NCBI RefSeq assembly: GCF_014529535.1
Contig: NW_023503555.1
Span: 2,294,001-2,358,000 of the forward strand
Source: Bradysia coprophila
Lineage: Eukaryota; Arthropoda; Insecta; Diptera; Sciaridae
Length of the DNA stretch: 64,000 nucleotides
Reading direction: 5' to 3'
Shown here: positions 1-16,605 of the stretch, one piece after another
Numbering within the stretch: position 1 is the first letter of the stretch
Layout of the letters: each line of letters starts with the position of its first letter
Translations under genes and position numbers: made by a program
Notes under the pieces: model-generated
Database searches by the model: none
What the model was told of the DNA's origin: nothing
What the model saw: only the letters and a program-made list of their open reading frames with translations

Positions 1-2521
<2,521 letters not shown>

Positions 2522-3419
2522 AGCATAGCTTTAACTAATGGAAGAAAAAAAATTCTGAGAGAAAAATAATTTCTTTTCTGAGTGAGAGAATTTAAAGAGA
2601 GAGTGAGATAGGGATGGATAACAAAATGATTGATTGATTGGTATAAATAACGGAAGTGAAATTTGGTGCAAGGATTGAATTTTGCGTGGACATGGACAAA
2701 GAAACATTTGAGTCAAATAATTTTGAGTTTCTCTCTGTCCGTAATAAAATGGTGGGACTCGTGTAACAAGAAATACAAAAAATATTTTGCTGTTATGTAA
2801 ATATTGGTAGAAATTTGTTTTTTTAATTTATAAAATCCAGAAATTAATTGAGAAATGGAAGAAAAAACTTTTTTTGTCTGAGACTTTGTGTCTTCATATC
2901 GGTTCAAAATTTTTCGAGATTAAATTTTCGTTCCATGTCTGGAATCTAGAAATATGTTTTTGATGCGTTGAATTACAAACCAAATTTTCATCTTAATTCA
3001 ACGAACATTTTTCCATTATGTAAAACGTAAACAAAAAACAAAAATTGTAGTTGTATGTTAACCGACTGAGAAATTACGAAAAAAAAAAAAACAAAAACAA
3101 AAAAAGTTCATTGTAAATCGATGTATAAAATAATTGTATGTGATATGGCAAACAAACATCAGTCGTATAATTAAATGGGGTTTCATGTAAAAAAAAGACA
3201 GAAAGAAGATGAATAAAAAAAAATCATTTTTCGAACAACAATCGAAAAATTTACTCAGTTTTATATTCGTTCCAACGGACACACTTTAGGTAGTTCAAGT
3301 GAAAATTTCTAGTTTGACCATTCTAGTTTATCATAACAAACAATTTATTGAATTTTACAATATAACAGAAACTTCTAGCTGGGATTGTCACGTCAGGGTT
3401 GTGTTTAACATTTTTTAAA
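2522..3419 (+). other. bsk 3' flank / probable 3' UTR
   Basis: Non-coding DNA directly after the bsk stop, A-rich on the sense strand, with several AATAAA-like signals (for example near 2742) and long A runs near 3079-3105. No ORF resembles a known protein. The polyadenylation site cannot be chosen from sequence alone. Confidence 0.4.
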
Positions 3420-3580
3420 CGATTCAATCTAGTACTTCTATTGTTCAAAGTATCGCGTAGTGTTTGATACCGAATCTTGTACTTCACTAGTTTTGCTATA
3501 CAAGTTTTGCTGTATAAGAGAACACCAACCAGAGATCATCTCGATTTATTTTGGTGATCGGTGTCGATAACAGATGATTG
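3420..3580 (+). mobile_element. Family A element copy
   Basis: Has the family signature: CTTCTATTGTTCAAAGTATC, TATAAGAGAACACCAACCAG, then TGTCGATAACAGATGA. It shares a longer central stretch with the copies at 1355 and 27005. Confidence 0.65.
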
Positions 3581-4029
3581 ACTAAAAGTTCCAAATATCT
3601 GAATCAATTTGTCAGAATCGAAACGCTTACGGTGAACTATGCGATGATATCCGTTTTCTTGGTAAAAATGTCAGTCACTTTATCTCCTATCTGTGAAAAA
3701 ATCTGCGCTGATTCACGGCTGTTAGTTATCAACTTTTAAAAAAAAATCATTCGGAACTTCACAAGACGTGATATCAGTGAGGGTTTCGACGAAAGTTTCG
3801 TTGATATTTTTTGTGAACATTAATGAACATTTTGTCACATTTTCTCCTCATAAAGGCATAATTCCAATAAGTAGGGTAATTAGGCTAGTTACAGGCTAGT
3901 TGACAGGCACTCTCACGATCACTGAAAAGGAAATCGAGTCATATAATACGTGTTTCAGAGAGATGAGATAAAACCAGGGGCTCGTAACATAAACTTTATC
4001 ACCAAGAACGAAGCGATGATTTTGCGTCA
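3581..4029. other. No gene seen
   Basis: Unique-looking AT-rich DNA between a family A copy and the minisatellite. Stop codons are frequent in all frames and I recognise no element ends. Confidence 0.4.
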
Positions 4030-4475
4030 AATCACCGTTGTTTCTCTGGAGATTCATCAGCGATTTACCGTAGATTTCCCAGCGATTCTACTGCTTCCGA
4101 TATCCATCGGTGGTTCATAGTTGATTCATCGGTGATTCACCTATTATTTATCACCGATTCACCAAAGATTCATCGGCGATTCACCGAGGATTCATCTGAG
4201 ATTTACCGAAGATTCATCGGCGATTCACCGAAGATTCATCGTAGATTCGAAGACTCTTCGGCGATTCTTTAAAGACTCATCGGCGATTCACCGAAGATTC
4301 ATGAGCGATTCACCGGAAGATTCATTGGCGATTCACCAAAGTTTCATCGACGATTCACGAAAGATTCATTGACGATTCACCAAAGATTCATCGATGATTC
4401 ACCAAAGATTCATCGATGATTCACCAAAGATTCATCGATGATTCACCAAATATTCATCGATGATTCACCGGGATA
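4030..4475. repeat. Degenerate 22-bp minisatellite
   Basis: About 20 head-to-tail units near GATTCATCGGCGATTCACCGAA. The unit is itself a doublet of two 10-12 bp half-units (GATTCATCG and GATTCACC). Early units are diverged. The last four (about 4380-4465) are nearly identical with GATGATTCACCAAAGATTCATC, so the right end is the most recently homogenised part. Confidence 0.85.
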
Positions 4476-5428
4476 TTGAAACTGTGCACACACAGATAAC
4501 GAGATCCTCGTAACTTCCCCATTTATCCCATCAATCTATGTTTCCCATCATTGCCTTCAATTATTTTCCCATTATAGCTGTAAATAATGAGCAAAGCCAA
4601 CACTGATGTCGTTAAAAATCCCTCGAATAAACGTTTCTGTGATTCACGTAAATTTTTTCAAATTTTCAAGTATATTTCCCACTCCTAACTCAAAAACAAA
4701 ACAAACAAAAATTCCACTTCTGCTTGGCTTTAACAATATGGGGGCGCGCATTTTTCCAATAAAGTAAAGAAACAAATTTAATTAAAAATGAAAAAAAAAA
4801 TATTGGACAATAAGTCACATTCAAGTAAAGATTAAAAAATAAACGCAAAATAGTAAAATGAAACAAATTACTTTCAATCACTCACCAGTTCTCTAACAAA
4901 TAAAGAAAATTTGTAAAAAAAATAACAATTTCACACTCAAAAGAAAGGAGAAATTCAAATAAAAAAATGAAAAACAAAGGAAAAAGTAAAAAAATTATTG
5001 TAATTAAAATGAAAAAATTAATTAAATTGAAAGATGATAAAAACGGCAGGTGTAAAATGGAAGTAAAAAGTAAAAAATTGTTGTTTTAATGTTTTTGTAG
5101 ATGAAAAATAAAAATTGCAAATAAATAATTTTAGACGTTAATTTAGGGTTACATTTGAATTAATTTAAATACCAGAAAAAGTAAACAAAAAAAAATAACA
5201 TTTAAAGATAAAAAATATTAAAATCTAAGAAAATAAAAAGTAAAAAACTAGCCGTCAACTAGTTAAAAAAAAGGAAAAAAAAACTAAAATTTAAACAAAT
5301 AAAATAACCAAACAAACAAAAAAATCTACAAAAAATAATCTGCATTTTAGTCGACATACCATAGACTTAATGAAGAAGATGGAAAATTTGAATGGAACAA
5401 TTTTTCTCCATAGAAAAACGATGGAATA
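4476..5428. other. A-rich intergenic DNA
   Basis: Very A-rich on the + strand from about 4690 to 5340, with runs of A separated by short T or G interruptions. No protein-like ORF. It may be part of an extended bsk downstream region, but no transcript evidence is visible. Confidence 0.4.
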
Positions 5429-6144
5429 ATGGCAACTGAAAGTTTTATTTATTCAATGAAGGGAGATTCAAACTGTGTCATAACCTCAGGGCCCAAAATC
5501 CCTTCCGGCGTTGAATGCCTAATATTTGCAAAATGTCCTTCGTTACAAAAAAAAACTCTTCAGGCAACGCCCGAATCCATTGGAGTCAGTCTGGACCTGC
5601 CTAATGTTCATAGTAGTTGATAAAGTCTGTGACAGGCTGTCTGATGCGAATTCTGTTAATCGATTAGAGTTGTAGATTAAAGGGAAGTAATCTAGACGGA
5701 GAGGGGGGAGACGTGCTGTTAAACGGTTGAAAGCAATTTAAAATTGCTGCAAACTTTGTTAGCCATTCCTCCACCTGTACCTCAAGCTCTATCGAGAATC
5801 GGATTTCATACGACAGACTACTTGTACCCATAGTGCTGTGTTTTCATGGAGATTATCGGGAATTTTGTACAATCGGAACTTTAACTGTCATTCAACAGAA
5901 ATTCAACTCCGAAAAGTATGAGGTGAATTTGGAAGTTCATTTTGAGTGGTCCAAGTTGCCGAATGTGGTAGACACGGCACGACCCGACACTGCACTGTAT
6001 AACTTACTCATCCAAACTTTCTTTCCTGCCAGCCGGACAAAAAATCCATCGGCTCCACAATCGTTTGAATTATCAAAAGTTTGTGCCAGTAGAGAGTTTG
6101 TAAATCAACAGAACTCATTCCCGTTTACAATCCACATTTTGTAG
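5429..6144 (+). other. Unassigned coding-like fragments
   Basis: Two short open frames, 5429-5620 (62 codons) and 5833-6144 (103 codons), are separated by a stretch with another open phrase (LLAIPPPVPQALSRIGFHTT) that ends in a stop near 5832. Base composition is more balanced than the A-rich flanks, so this may be a decayed gene or a divergent exon set. I recognise no domain and cannot propose convincing splice sites. Confidence 0.25.
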
Positions 6145-7847
6145 ACACCTTTACCGAAGACTTTGTTTTGGTTGCTCAATGTAGATAGTCCATTTACACG
6201 AATTACAATACTTACACGCATCAACACACAGTGACGGAGCTCAAGATGGAAACTCCCAGTTTAAACTTTTGATGCTGCGATAATCTACCGTTTCTCGCAA
6301 TTTTCTGCTTGTGGAATTAATCCAATCAAATGATCACGTAGAAGGTCTTCGTCGGGAATATTTTCGTAGTAGAATCCGTTGACAGATGTCGGATGTATTG
6401 AAAATCCCCAACAGTGAACCTCTTCGATCCAAAGTGTTCCACACCCGGTCAACGACATATTTTATAGATTCTTCATCTTTTATCGTTTTCCTTCGAATCG
6501 ACAATTTTGTAATCCGTTAATTTGGCTGTAACGCTTGTCTAATTAATCCGTAATTTGATCTCAGCATGAATTCTTTCAGACCTAACAAAATTAACACAAA
6601 ATTAAGGAATCCGCATCCATGCATGGATCATTCCCAGCCAGCGAAGATGTTCGGTCTTTTGTTGATCATCAATTGGTCCTAAAACATCAGAAATCATATG
6701 TTTGTCCCGATTCGGGACAACAAATCGCCAAATTTGGTTGAATCAAATGAAGTAATAGATTCGATGAGTGAATAGTTAAATGCAGAAAGGGATGTGTCAC
6801 ATCAGTGAATTATAAGAAAAATGAAAATGAATGAATTTAGCTTAGCTTTAAATAAGTTGACAATGTCAATAGAAGTCTTTTTTGATGGTCAGCCTATTCG
6901 GATAGGATGTAAAATGACGGAAATATCATTTTTGTGAGAATTCAATAGTGTAACGTGTCCCTTCTCCGCATTTAAGTATTGAATTGTACTATTAATACGC
7001 TCTTCGTCAGTGAAAGGCTTACCTAGGATTTATTTAGTCGAAAATCGATGCCATTAAATGTCATCTGTTGATTGATTACTCCGATTTGGTGGTAGTGGCT
7101 ATTATCTTCTGTTGGCTGGGACTATACATTGTAAAAAATGACTTGCAAACATGAGAAAAGATATAAAAAAAATTTAAAGTAAACGTCCATTATAATGAAA
7201 AGTCGCTTTATATAACTTAATATTTCATATTAGGGTATTTATTGTAAAGAACACAAAAACAAAAAAAAAAAAACAAAAAAAAATTAAGAGAAAAAACGAT
7301 GAAAACGATTTTTAATTTGTAAGAAATTAAAATAAAAAATGACAAAGAAATAGACAGAATGAAAACAATGAAAACTGAGAAATAAAAAAAAACAAAATGA
7401 AAGAAACAAACAAAATCAACAAAAAGTGGATGAAGATGAAATGTTTAATTACCAAGCAATATAAATTAAAATAAAATTAAAAATCCTTTTTGACACTGCA
7501 ACACCTCACAACCAATTAAGTAAAAGAAAACTTCGAAATGCTCCAAATTACGAAATGAAAACCAAAATATTCAATCAAATAAACAATTTGATGCTAACAA
7601 TCGAAACCTAAAACTTGCATGTTACGCTGCTATGTCTGTTCTGCGAACTCTATCGTAAGTGGCCAATATGAACCTCAGGAAAATTTGGCAGCGTTTGGTG
7701 CGCAAAACGGACTCTATTTCATCAAAACCACATGAACACAACTTTAATCCAACTCCAATATTATGCGAAATATTCAAATACATGCTTGTACGTGCAGCGA
7801 GGGCTGTGTTTTTCATCAATCGGCGTCCTCAACATGTAAAGTACTGT
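6145..7847. other. No gene seen; A-rich in its middle
   Basis: 6145-7150 is ordinary AT-rich DNA. 7150-7620 is A-rich on the + strand. At 7622-7853 both strands have short open frames (62-65 codons) with no recognisable product, and they overlap the left part of a degenerate hairpin. Confidence 0.35.
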
Positions 7848-7975
7848 GCGTAGCTCGAACGAAAAATGAACAGACACTTTTTCGTGTGAATATTGACCTC
7901 GGCGACGCCTCGGATCAACAAACATTCCCGCGAAAACTATACTTTCCGTTCTACGTTCCGCAAATTTCAATGTAT
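7848..7975. repeat. Degenerate long hairpin with GC-rich centre
   Basis: The two sides are imperfect reverse complements around the centre CCTCGGCGACGCCTCGG (7895-7915). The same style of centre, CCTCGGCTTCGCCTCGG, occurs in the hairpin at 40395-40516, so I group them. Confidence 0.45.
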
Positions 7976-9394
7976 TGCAGAATTTACAACAGCTGTTCTT
8001 TAACTTTCTACTGTTTACATCAGCTGTGTTTCACTTATTCACTTACACACACTCGTGTGAGAGGGTAATCCGACAAATCGAATACTGTCATAAACAATAG
8101 CAGCTTTTTTCCCGAGTTCAATACAACGTTTTTCCCAACCAAGGCTCCCGAAGTTTTAGCTGAGGTGAGTAAAAAAAAAACTCTTTTCTCGCCTGTGTTG
8201 TGAAAATATACATGATTTGCATCCCTTCGATGTGCGTACATACTAGATTGTTGCTGAAAGCAAAATGAATATTTCGCGATTGGAGTAGGTAGGACTTCCC
8301 TTTCAGTTTGCAATAGTACTATCTGTACTGATTTAGAAAAATCGTTTTTTTTTTCGACCGAGGTCCTAATGTTTCCATTGGAAAATTACGACGTTGGGCT
8401 GAAGAATCAATTTCTTTACTGAGCTACAAACAATGTTTCCTGCAACATGGAACTACATCGATTATGAAAACAAGTTATTCTGTTCATTACCATTAAAAAT
8501 CGTTCAGAATCGAGGTAGATTATGCTAAATATGGTCGACTGTAGTTGTGCATTGCGGAAACATTTTCCTAAACACAAATTTAGAGAAAAATTAAATTAAT
8601 TACCAAAACAAAAATGAATTAAATGGAAGAGAAACACTTCACATTCTATAGCGAGTTAAACAAAGGAAAAAAAACTTAAAATGGAAAAGCAGTGAAAATT
8701 GTAAGAGATGATGAGGATGATTAACAAAACAAAAAAAATGTCATAAACTATGCCAATATTAAAACATTCAATAAAAAAACAAAATTATTTGATATAAACA
8801 CCACAACACACGAATTAACACAGTAAATAAACAAGAAAAAAAAGTTAAATAAACATAAATTAAAAAACCAAACCCTTTCATATGAAGAGTATTTTCTCCA
8901 GTTTATTGAAGACAAAAAAGAAAAAAAAACAAAAAATTATATAAAAATTATATAAAATAAAAAAAAACAAAACAAATTATTTCTAAAACATCTAAAACCT
9001 TTCGTTCAATCATTATTTCCCGCCACTCATATCGACGATTTCGTTAGGAGGCATACTTTTAGCTGAAACTACACTCGGCTATTCGAACGCTTCGCATTGT
9101 ATTGTCAGCAGATTCTATTTTTGGGAAAGACTTGCTATATTTTCTTGAATCTTCAAAAAAAATCAGAAAATTCGTAAAAATATAAGAAAAACCCAGGAAA
9201 ATGTAGGAAGCAAAATATAGGAAAGTTCAGGAAAATGTAGGAAAACTCAGGAAAATCTGCGAAAAACGTTTCCTCAAAAACAAGTTTCCAAACCGAACCT
9301 TTGAACCTCGAGTTTTTGACATAAAGAACCATAACCCGAACCCGCACCATCTTTTTGTGCGGTTCAGAAAATCGGTTGATTTTTATCCTTTTAA
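7976..9394. other. No gene seen; A-rich block and short direct repeats
   Basis: 8570-9000 is strongly A-rich on the + strand. 9155-9250 is a loose tandem of AGGAAAATGTAGGAAA-like phrases. Short ORFs on either strand do not resemble known proteins. Confidence 0.35.
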
Positions 9395-9752
9395 CCTGTT
9401 ACAGACGGCAAGCATATGACCAATATTATTATCGAGTCTCGATTATTATCGGGTCTATTACTTCCATCGATACTCTGTATTTTTGATCCGTTGATTCCAA
9501 ATCTTCTACTTCAATTTTTTAACATACATTTTACTATATAAAGGACCGTATCACGGCATCGGGGAATCTGGCACGGCCTTTTACGACATGTAACGAAAAG
9601 TCATGACTGTGCCGGACTCGCCCCTTGAGATGAATCTGGCACACCATCAATTTGTATGGTGTGTCAGTTTACCCCACGCCCATATCACCAAGAGCTTGTC
9701 ATTATTTTTGTCGTCTTTATCAATAACAGATGATAAGCCGTATGTGACAGCG
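9395..9752 (+). mobile_element. Family A element interrupted by a family B element
   Basis: The left end is CCTGTTACAGACGGCAAGC and the right end is CCGTATGTGACAG, its approximate reverse complement. The inner part is closely related to the copy at 16001-16195 (opposite orientation). A 127-bp insert at 9555-9681 breaks this copy between two TATCAC direct repeats; the 16001 copy lacks it. Confidence 0.8.
9555..9681. mobile_element. Family B inverted-repeat element
   Basis: The ends GGCATCGGGGAATCTGGCAC and (reverse complement) GGGCGTGGGGTAAACTGACA are similar. It is flanked by TATCAC on both sides (9549-9554 and 9683-9688). A second copy lies at 22530-22723. Confidence 0.7.
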
Positions 9753-11482
9753 CATGTGACAAGTGGATAGCAGATTTTCTCCTTACATTTCAACTGTGTC
9801 AAATTAGTCAATTCCCACTAAAACTAATAGAGATAGTTCCACATTTATAGGTATAACGTGTGAAATGTTAGTAATTTTGATATTATATTTTGGACCGAAC
9901 CGGCCTAACCCCTCAACTTCGAGTTTGTTAACATAAGCGACCGAACTGCAAGTTGAACACTTTTCTGAATTAAGAACCGTAGCCCGAGCCCGAACCGTTT
10001 TTTTTACCCGAACAGATAACCGAACAAGGTTCGGGAAGCCGCCCAAAAACGATCTCTTATTTTCGCTGATATTTTTCTACAAAAGTCCTTTTTCGACAAG
10101 TAAGGCTTAATTTCCACTTACAAAACAAAACCACTCCGTTTCGCCTCCGTTTAGCTAAAAAGCGCCCCTTTTCTTTTCTATTGTTTAAAGTGTAAGCGGA
10201 GTGCTGTTTTCGTAAGTGGAAATCAAGACTAACCACTACTGAGCTTTCAACCAAAAATAGATTGTGATGCCCATGCCACAAACAAATCCATTTTATTGTT
10301 TAAAGCTAACACATCTGTGGTCCTTATGCTAACATTTTTCAAAAAAGGATTTTTGACAAAAGATATCCAGCGAAAATATTGTACGCCCTAATGGAGGCTC
10401 TTAACAAAGCATCCATTACCTCGCCCATTACTCTTAAATGAACATAAAACACTCTTCAGAACCAACTTAGTGTGGCAGCTAGACAAACAAATCAACACGT
10501 AAGTATAAGGGACCTTTTTCTTCACACTGAATGATGAGCGCCTCATTATTCCTCTGGATGATCTATCTAAAAGTGTGTGGTAATACTGCTTGCTCCACTC
10601 ATGTTATAGGTATGATCAATATTATACTAGTTTCCAATGATTTAATTCTACTTTTTGAGATACCATCGAAGCAAGATCTTTTGTACAGTGCTCAGAGGTA
10701 AGTTGTAAGACCTAACACCTAAGTGTCATCTATGATGTACTCTAGGAGTGAAACTAATAGGAGTTAGAATATATCGGTGTCTTCCAACAATCTCTTTGCC
10801 AATAAGTAGTGCTAGAAGATATCCACTTAATTATCTCGGACTTCATTCATCTTTGTTTTGTTACCAATAATATGGTGTACACTGGCATCTCATTCGAGTA
10901 ATGGAAAGCAGAGGATTAACCAGTACGCTATTAAGTTGTAAATTTGCTCACGGAAAAATTCCCCGCGATCGCGATAAACCAGTTTTTTTTTCATTTTCTG
11001 GTCCCAAGTCGACAAAGGGCCGTACTGTCTTCTAAGGACATTGAAATACAGTCTTCACACACGCCTTGACTTGACTTGAACATAACAAATTGGTGCATGT
11101 GCACATACCCGGTAGAGCTTGAACGTGAGAACTTCAGAGTACAGCCTTCACACAAGTCTCAACAAAAAATGTCCCAGGAAGACAGTATAATAATACTCAC
11201 TAGCTCCCCGGGAAATGAGTAATTACGTCATTAACATGAGCATTAAATCGCATTTCCCAAGTGGTTAGTGAGTAAAATATAACTTATAACGCAATAGTTT
11301 GGAACTCAATATTTTGCCTTGTGTGGTTGTATCCTTCGCCTTCGACTCGAGTTGCAAAAACCACACGTGGCAAAATTTGCTATCGGAGTGACGCGCTCCT
11401 TCGGTACTGAACCTACGATTTCTGAGGGAACAGTCAGAGTAGAAATATTTCTCCAGTGCGTTGATTTCTCCCATGAATACGT
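9753..11482. other. No gene seen
   Basis: Mixed AT-rich DNA. An imperfect inverted pair near 11020-11195 (ACTGTCTTC..GGACATT against ATGTCCCAGGAAGACAGT) suggests another short element. ORFs of 74-100 codons on the - strand have no recognisable features. Confidence 0.35.
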
Positions 11483-11706
11483 GGTTCAAGCCAATGAAAG
11501 TAGATAAGTAGGTATGGCCAGTCCATACAAGTCGGAGCACATACGGATTTGCATGGCGCCACCTCAAACGAACTCATTTCTAGTGGAAATTTGCACTAGA
11601 AATGAGTTCGTTTGAGGTGGCGCCTTGCAAATCCGTATGTGCTCCGGCTAGAACAAATTTGAACGTTTGGCCATACCTATCTATTTACTTTCATTGGTTC
11701 AAGCAA
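11483..11706. repeat. Foldback element with two-tier arms
   Basis: Inner arms 11534-11585 and 11594-11645 are 52 bp reverse complements with about one mismatch and an 8-base spacer. Outer arms (CAATGAAAGTAGATAAGTAG against the mirror copy at about 11675-11706) extend the foldback through an unpaired bulge. Confidence 0.8.
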
Positions 11707-12068
11707 CAGTAGCACTTTTTCTAGTAAAAGCCTACGTTCAAATCTCACATACCAGAATAGCCTCACGGGCTATTGCGATTTGCGACAGGTCACAACAGTT
11801 TGGAATATCTAACCCATTCCTGCAAACGATTCCAGACCACTAAAAATCACTCAAACTGGAAAACTACCAAAAAATGTGTGAGGCCTGTCCGGCCAATTGA
11901 TTTCTTCTCGGTAGGCAGACTTCACCAAAAGAAATCCTGATTTTAGACGAAAGATCCGTATACGAACGTAACCGACAAGTCAAGCCGTCCGGGAATAAAT
12001 TCATTTAATTAGAACAGCAAAATTACAGATGAATTACAAGACAGAAACTTATTCGAATAAAAATTGTG

Positions 12069-14459
<2,391 letters not shown>

Positions 14460-14500
14460 ATTTTTTTTGACGTCGCTATATCGATAACAGATATCAATAA
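14460..14500 (+). mobile_element. Family A element, right-end remnant
   Basis: Only the end ACGTCGCTATATCGATAACAGAT is recognisable, with the upstream CCAGAGATCATCG phrase shared with the copy at 3420. Confidence 0.45.
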
Positions 14501-14936
14501 CTACAGGAATAGTACTAAGTCCTAAAAAAATTCCAATTTTTTTCTTCTTTGCATTGTTATAATTAAATGCTCGTAAGACATAAGGAAAAGTTCAAAGACT
14601 ATGCACAAGCAAAGAAAAACCAAAATTGACAATTTTTTGGGAATTTCAGGTAATTTTTGGTAATTAGCTCTCAAATATTTGGCGTAATTTATTCTGCTTA
14701 ATTTCAATATTTTGAAGTGTTCATACACTAAATGTGAAATGACAAAGTTTAATAATATTCTGAAATAAGAAATATTACAAGGAAACATAGAATAACGACG
14801 ATAACAATAAGAGTGATTGTGATTGTCCATTGGTGTTTATCCTCTCCCCGGTAACCAATTGCTCCGTATCGACTTTCGGCGAAATATTCATGATACTAAA
14901 AACCGGATCTTATTTTAATCCGTAGTTTATGTTGGA

Positions 14937-15062
14937 CAAACGCATTTCTAGCATGAGTGATACTCTAAATAGAATACTGAAACTCTAAATTTGGGAAAAA
15001 TTTTCCTTCAAAACAGTACTCTGGCAGCTGTCACAACGATCACTCATGGCTGAAGTGCGTTG
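14937..15062. mobile_element. Family C inverted-repeat element
   Basis: Begins CAAACGCATTTCTAGCATGA and ends with the reverse complement of CAACGCACTTCAGCCATGAG. It shares ACTCTAAATAG and CTCTGGCAGCTGTC-type interior phrases with the copy at 40936-41083. Confidence 0.7.
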
Positions 15063-15122
15063 TATATACTTTTTAAATGATGCGAACCTACCAAGTAGTA
15101 TGCGGCGAATATTAGAACAACT

Positions 15123-15826
15123 TTAGTTCGTAAATTCATTTGCCGTGTGTTCAGCAGCGTGTCTTTCGATACGTGCTAGCTGCACCCCATTCGATAGGAA
15201 CGTGAACTCTGTTGCTGTCGTGGTATAGCCGCAGGTGCAACACGTGTTGCCACCTTCACTTCCCCTTTGACTGAAAAACAGTATTTCGCCCAGAAAGCCC
15301 TTCGCAATCAGACTATTTAGGAAAAATGATCTTCCACAAAGTGTGCCCAGAGTCTGTGTATTACAATATATAGTCATCAGCGGCTCTCCAGACGTTATTG
15401 ACATCATTGACTGGTTGTTTATAGAGGAAGTTTCGTAAACAAAGTCTAAATTAATATTATACCGTTTCCTCTTACTCGACGATACCCACTTGCCGTGAGT
15501 AACAAGTGGCCAAATGCGTCGTGTATTGATACTGTATCTTTCGTGCGGATCTTCGTGGTCGTATGGGTTGTATGGTACCTAGACCTGTGCGACGTCCGCC
15601 AATAATTATCTGGACAGCCCACCGTTATTGTTTCTCCAACAGTGTACGCTATCACCATCAGAACACGATGTTGAGCGTCTTTGAAAAATGTGGAATTTAC
15701 ATCGCATTGATTCGAAGCCAGAATGAATCGTTCGTTGTCGCCCAGAATTTGATTGAAAATGTTTAAGGTCATCAGAAATGGATTATGGACTGTTGGATGA
15801 CCGCTGGTAAGAAAGACACTTTCCAT
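15123..15826 (-). CDS. Predicted 212-aa protein, possibly scramblase-like
   Basis: Two exons, 15826-15476 and 15410-15123 (stop), are joined by a 65-bp GT-AG intron (GTAAGAGG...ACCAG), matching the intron sizes of neighbouring Cdk1. The order of features recalls the phospholipid scramblase / tubby-like fold: an N-terminal strand-rich part (NERFILASNQCDVNSTFFKD), then VSIHDAFGHLLLTASGYRR, then a Cys-rich GGNTCCTCGYTTTATEFTF followed by GVQLARIERHAAEHTANEF. The family's usual C-terminal DADNFG block and membrane helix are absent, because the frame stops just after EFTN. The assignment is weak and rests on motif order only. Nearest neighbour on the same strand is the small gene at 16606-17617. 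Confidence 0.45.
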
Positions 15827-16000
15827 ATTTTAATGTAATGTGACAGAGTATATAGGTAAGTACGCGACATAAACCGAAAATTTTGTTTTATTTATTGCCC
15901 GGCACAATGAAAATTTACTGACAGAATATGTAGTGAACAACACTAAGATTACTAGAAAGTTGGGTGGCAATGTCAGTCTGTTCACAAAAGTTTAGGTCAA

Positions 16001-16195
16001 CCTGTCACATACATCTATAACGACGACAAGACACGAATTATGACAAGCTCTGGGTAATATGGTCCTTTATATAGTAAAATGTATGTTAAAACAATTGAAG
16101 TACAAGATTTGAGGTCAACCGATTAAAAAACTTTGATCGATGGAAGTAATAGACCCAATAATAATACTGGTCGTATGCTTGCCGTCTGTCACGGG
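16001..16195 (-). mobile_element. Family A element, near full length
   Basis: Ends CCTGTCACATAC (left) and GCCGTCTGTCACGGG (right) form the terminal inverted repeat. This copy is the uninterrupted counterpart of 9395-9752: it reads straight through the point where that copy carries the family B insert. Confidence 0.8.
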
Positions 16196-16304
16196 AGGAT
16201 CTCAAAAAGATTTTTTTGACACTGAGAATTGAAATACAACAAGAGGAACCAAGGACTTAATGAACTATTTCATGTGTTGGGGACGAAAACGAAGGCTGCT
16301 GTGT

Positions 16305-16364
16305 ACGGTTTATTTTAGGCATTTCGTTCGGGCTACAACTCGTGAAAATGCCTAAAATATACCG
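16305..16364. repeat. Short hairpin
   Basis: Arms ACGGTTTATTTTAGGCATTT and AAAATGCCTAAAATATACCGT flank a CG-containing spacer (CGTTCGGGCTACAACTCGTG region). Confidence 0.6.
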
Positions 16365-16605
16365 TCCACAATAAATACGTAAATAACTATAATTGCACTT
16401 ACTTCTGGCGTCAAACATACCAAAATTCTAATAATTATTACGTTCTTTCAATTATACATATTTTTTCGTAGGAGCCGAACTCCCATTAGTTTCATAGTTA
16501 GGAGTAGATGTTGCTTAGTTTTCACGGGGAGGCTCAGCTAATTCGGAGTCTCTGGAATATTCATCAAATCAGAAAAAAGACATTTCTTTATTCACACAAA
16601 AATAA

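Noticed and set aside
4030..4475. CRISPR-like regular array
   Set aside because: Units are contiguous and degenerate with no unique spacers; the genome is a eukaryote's.
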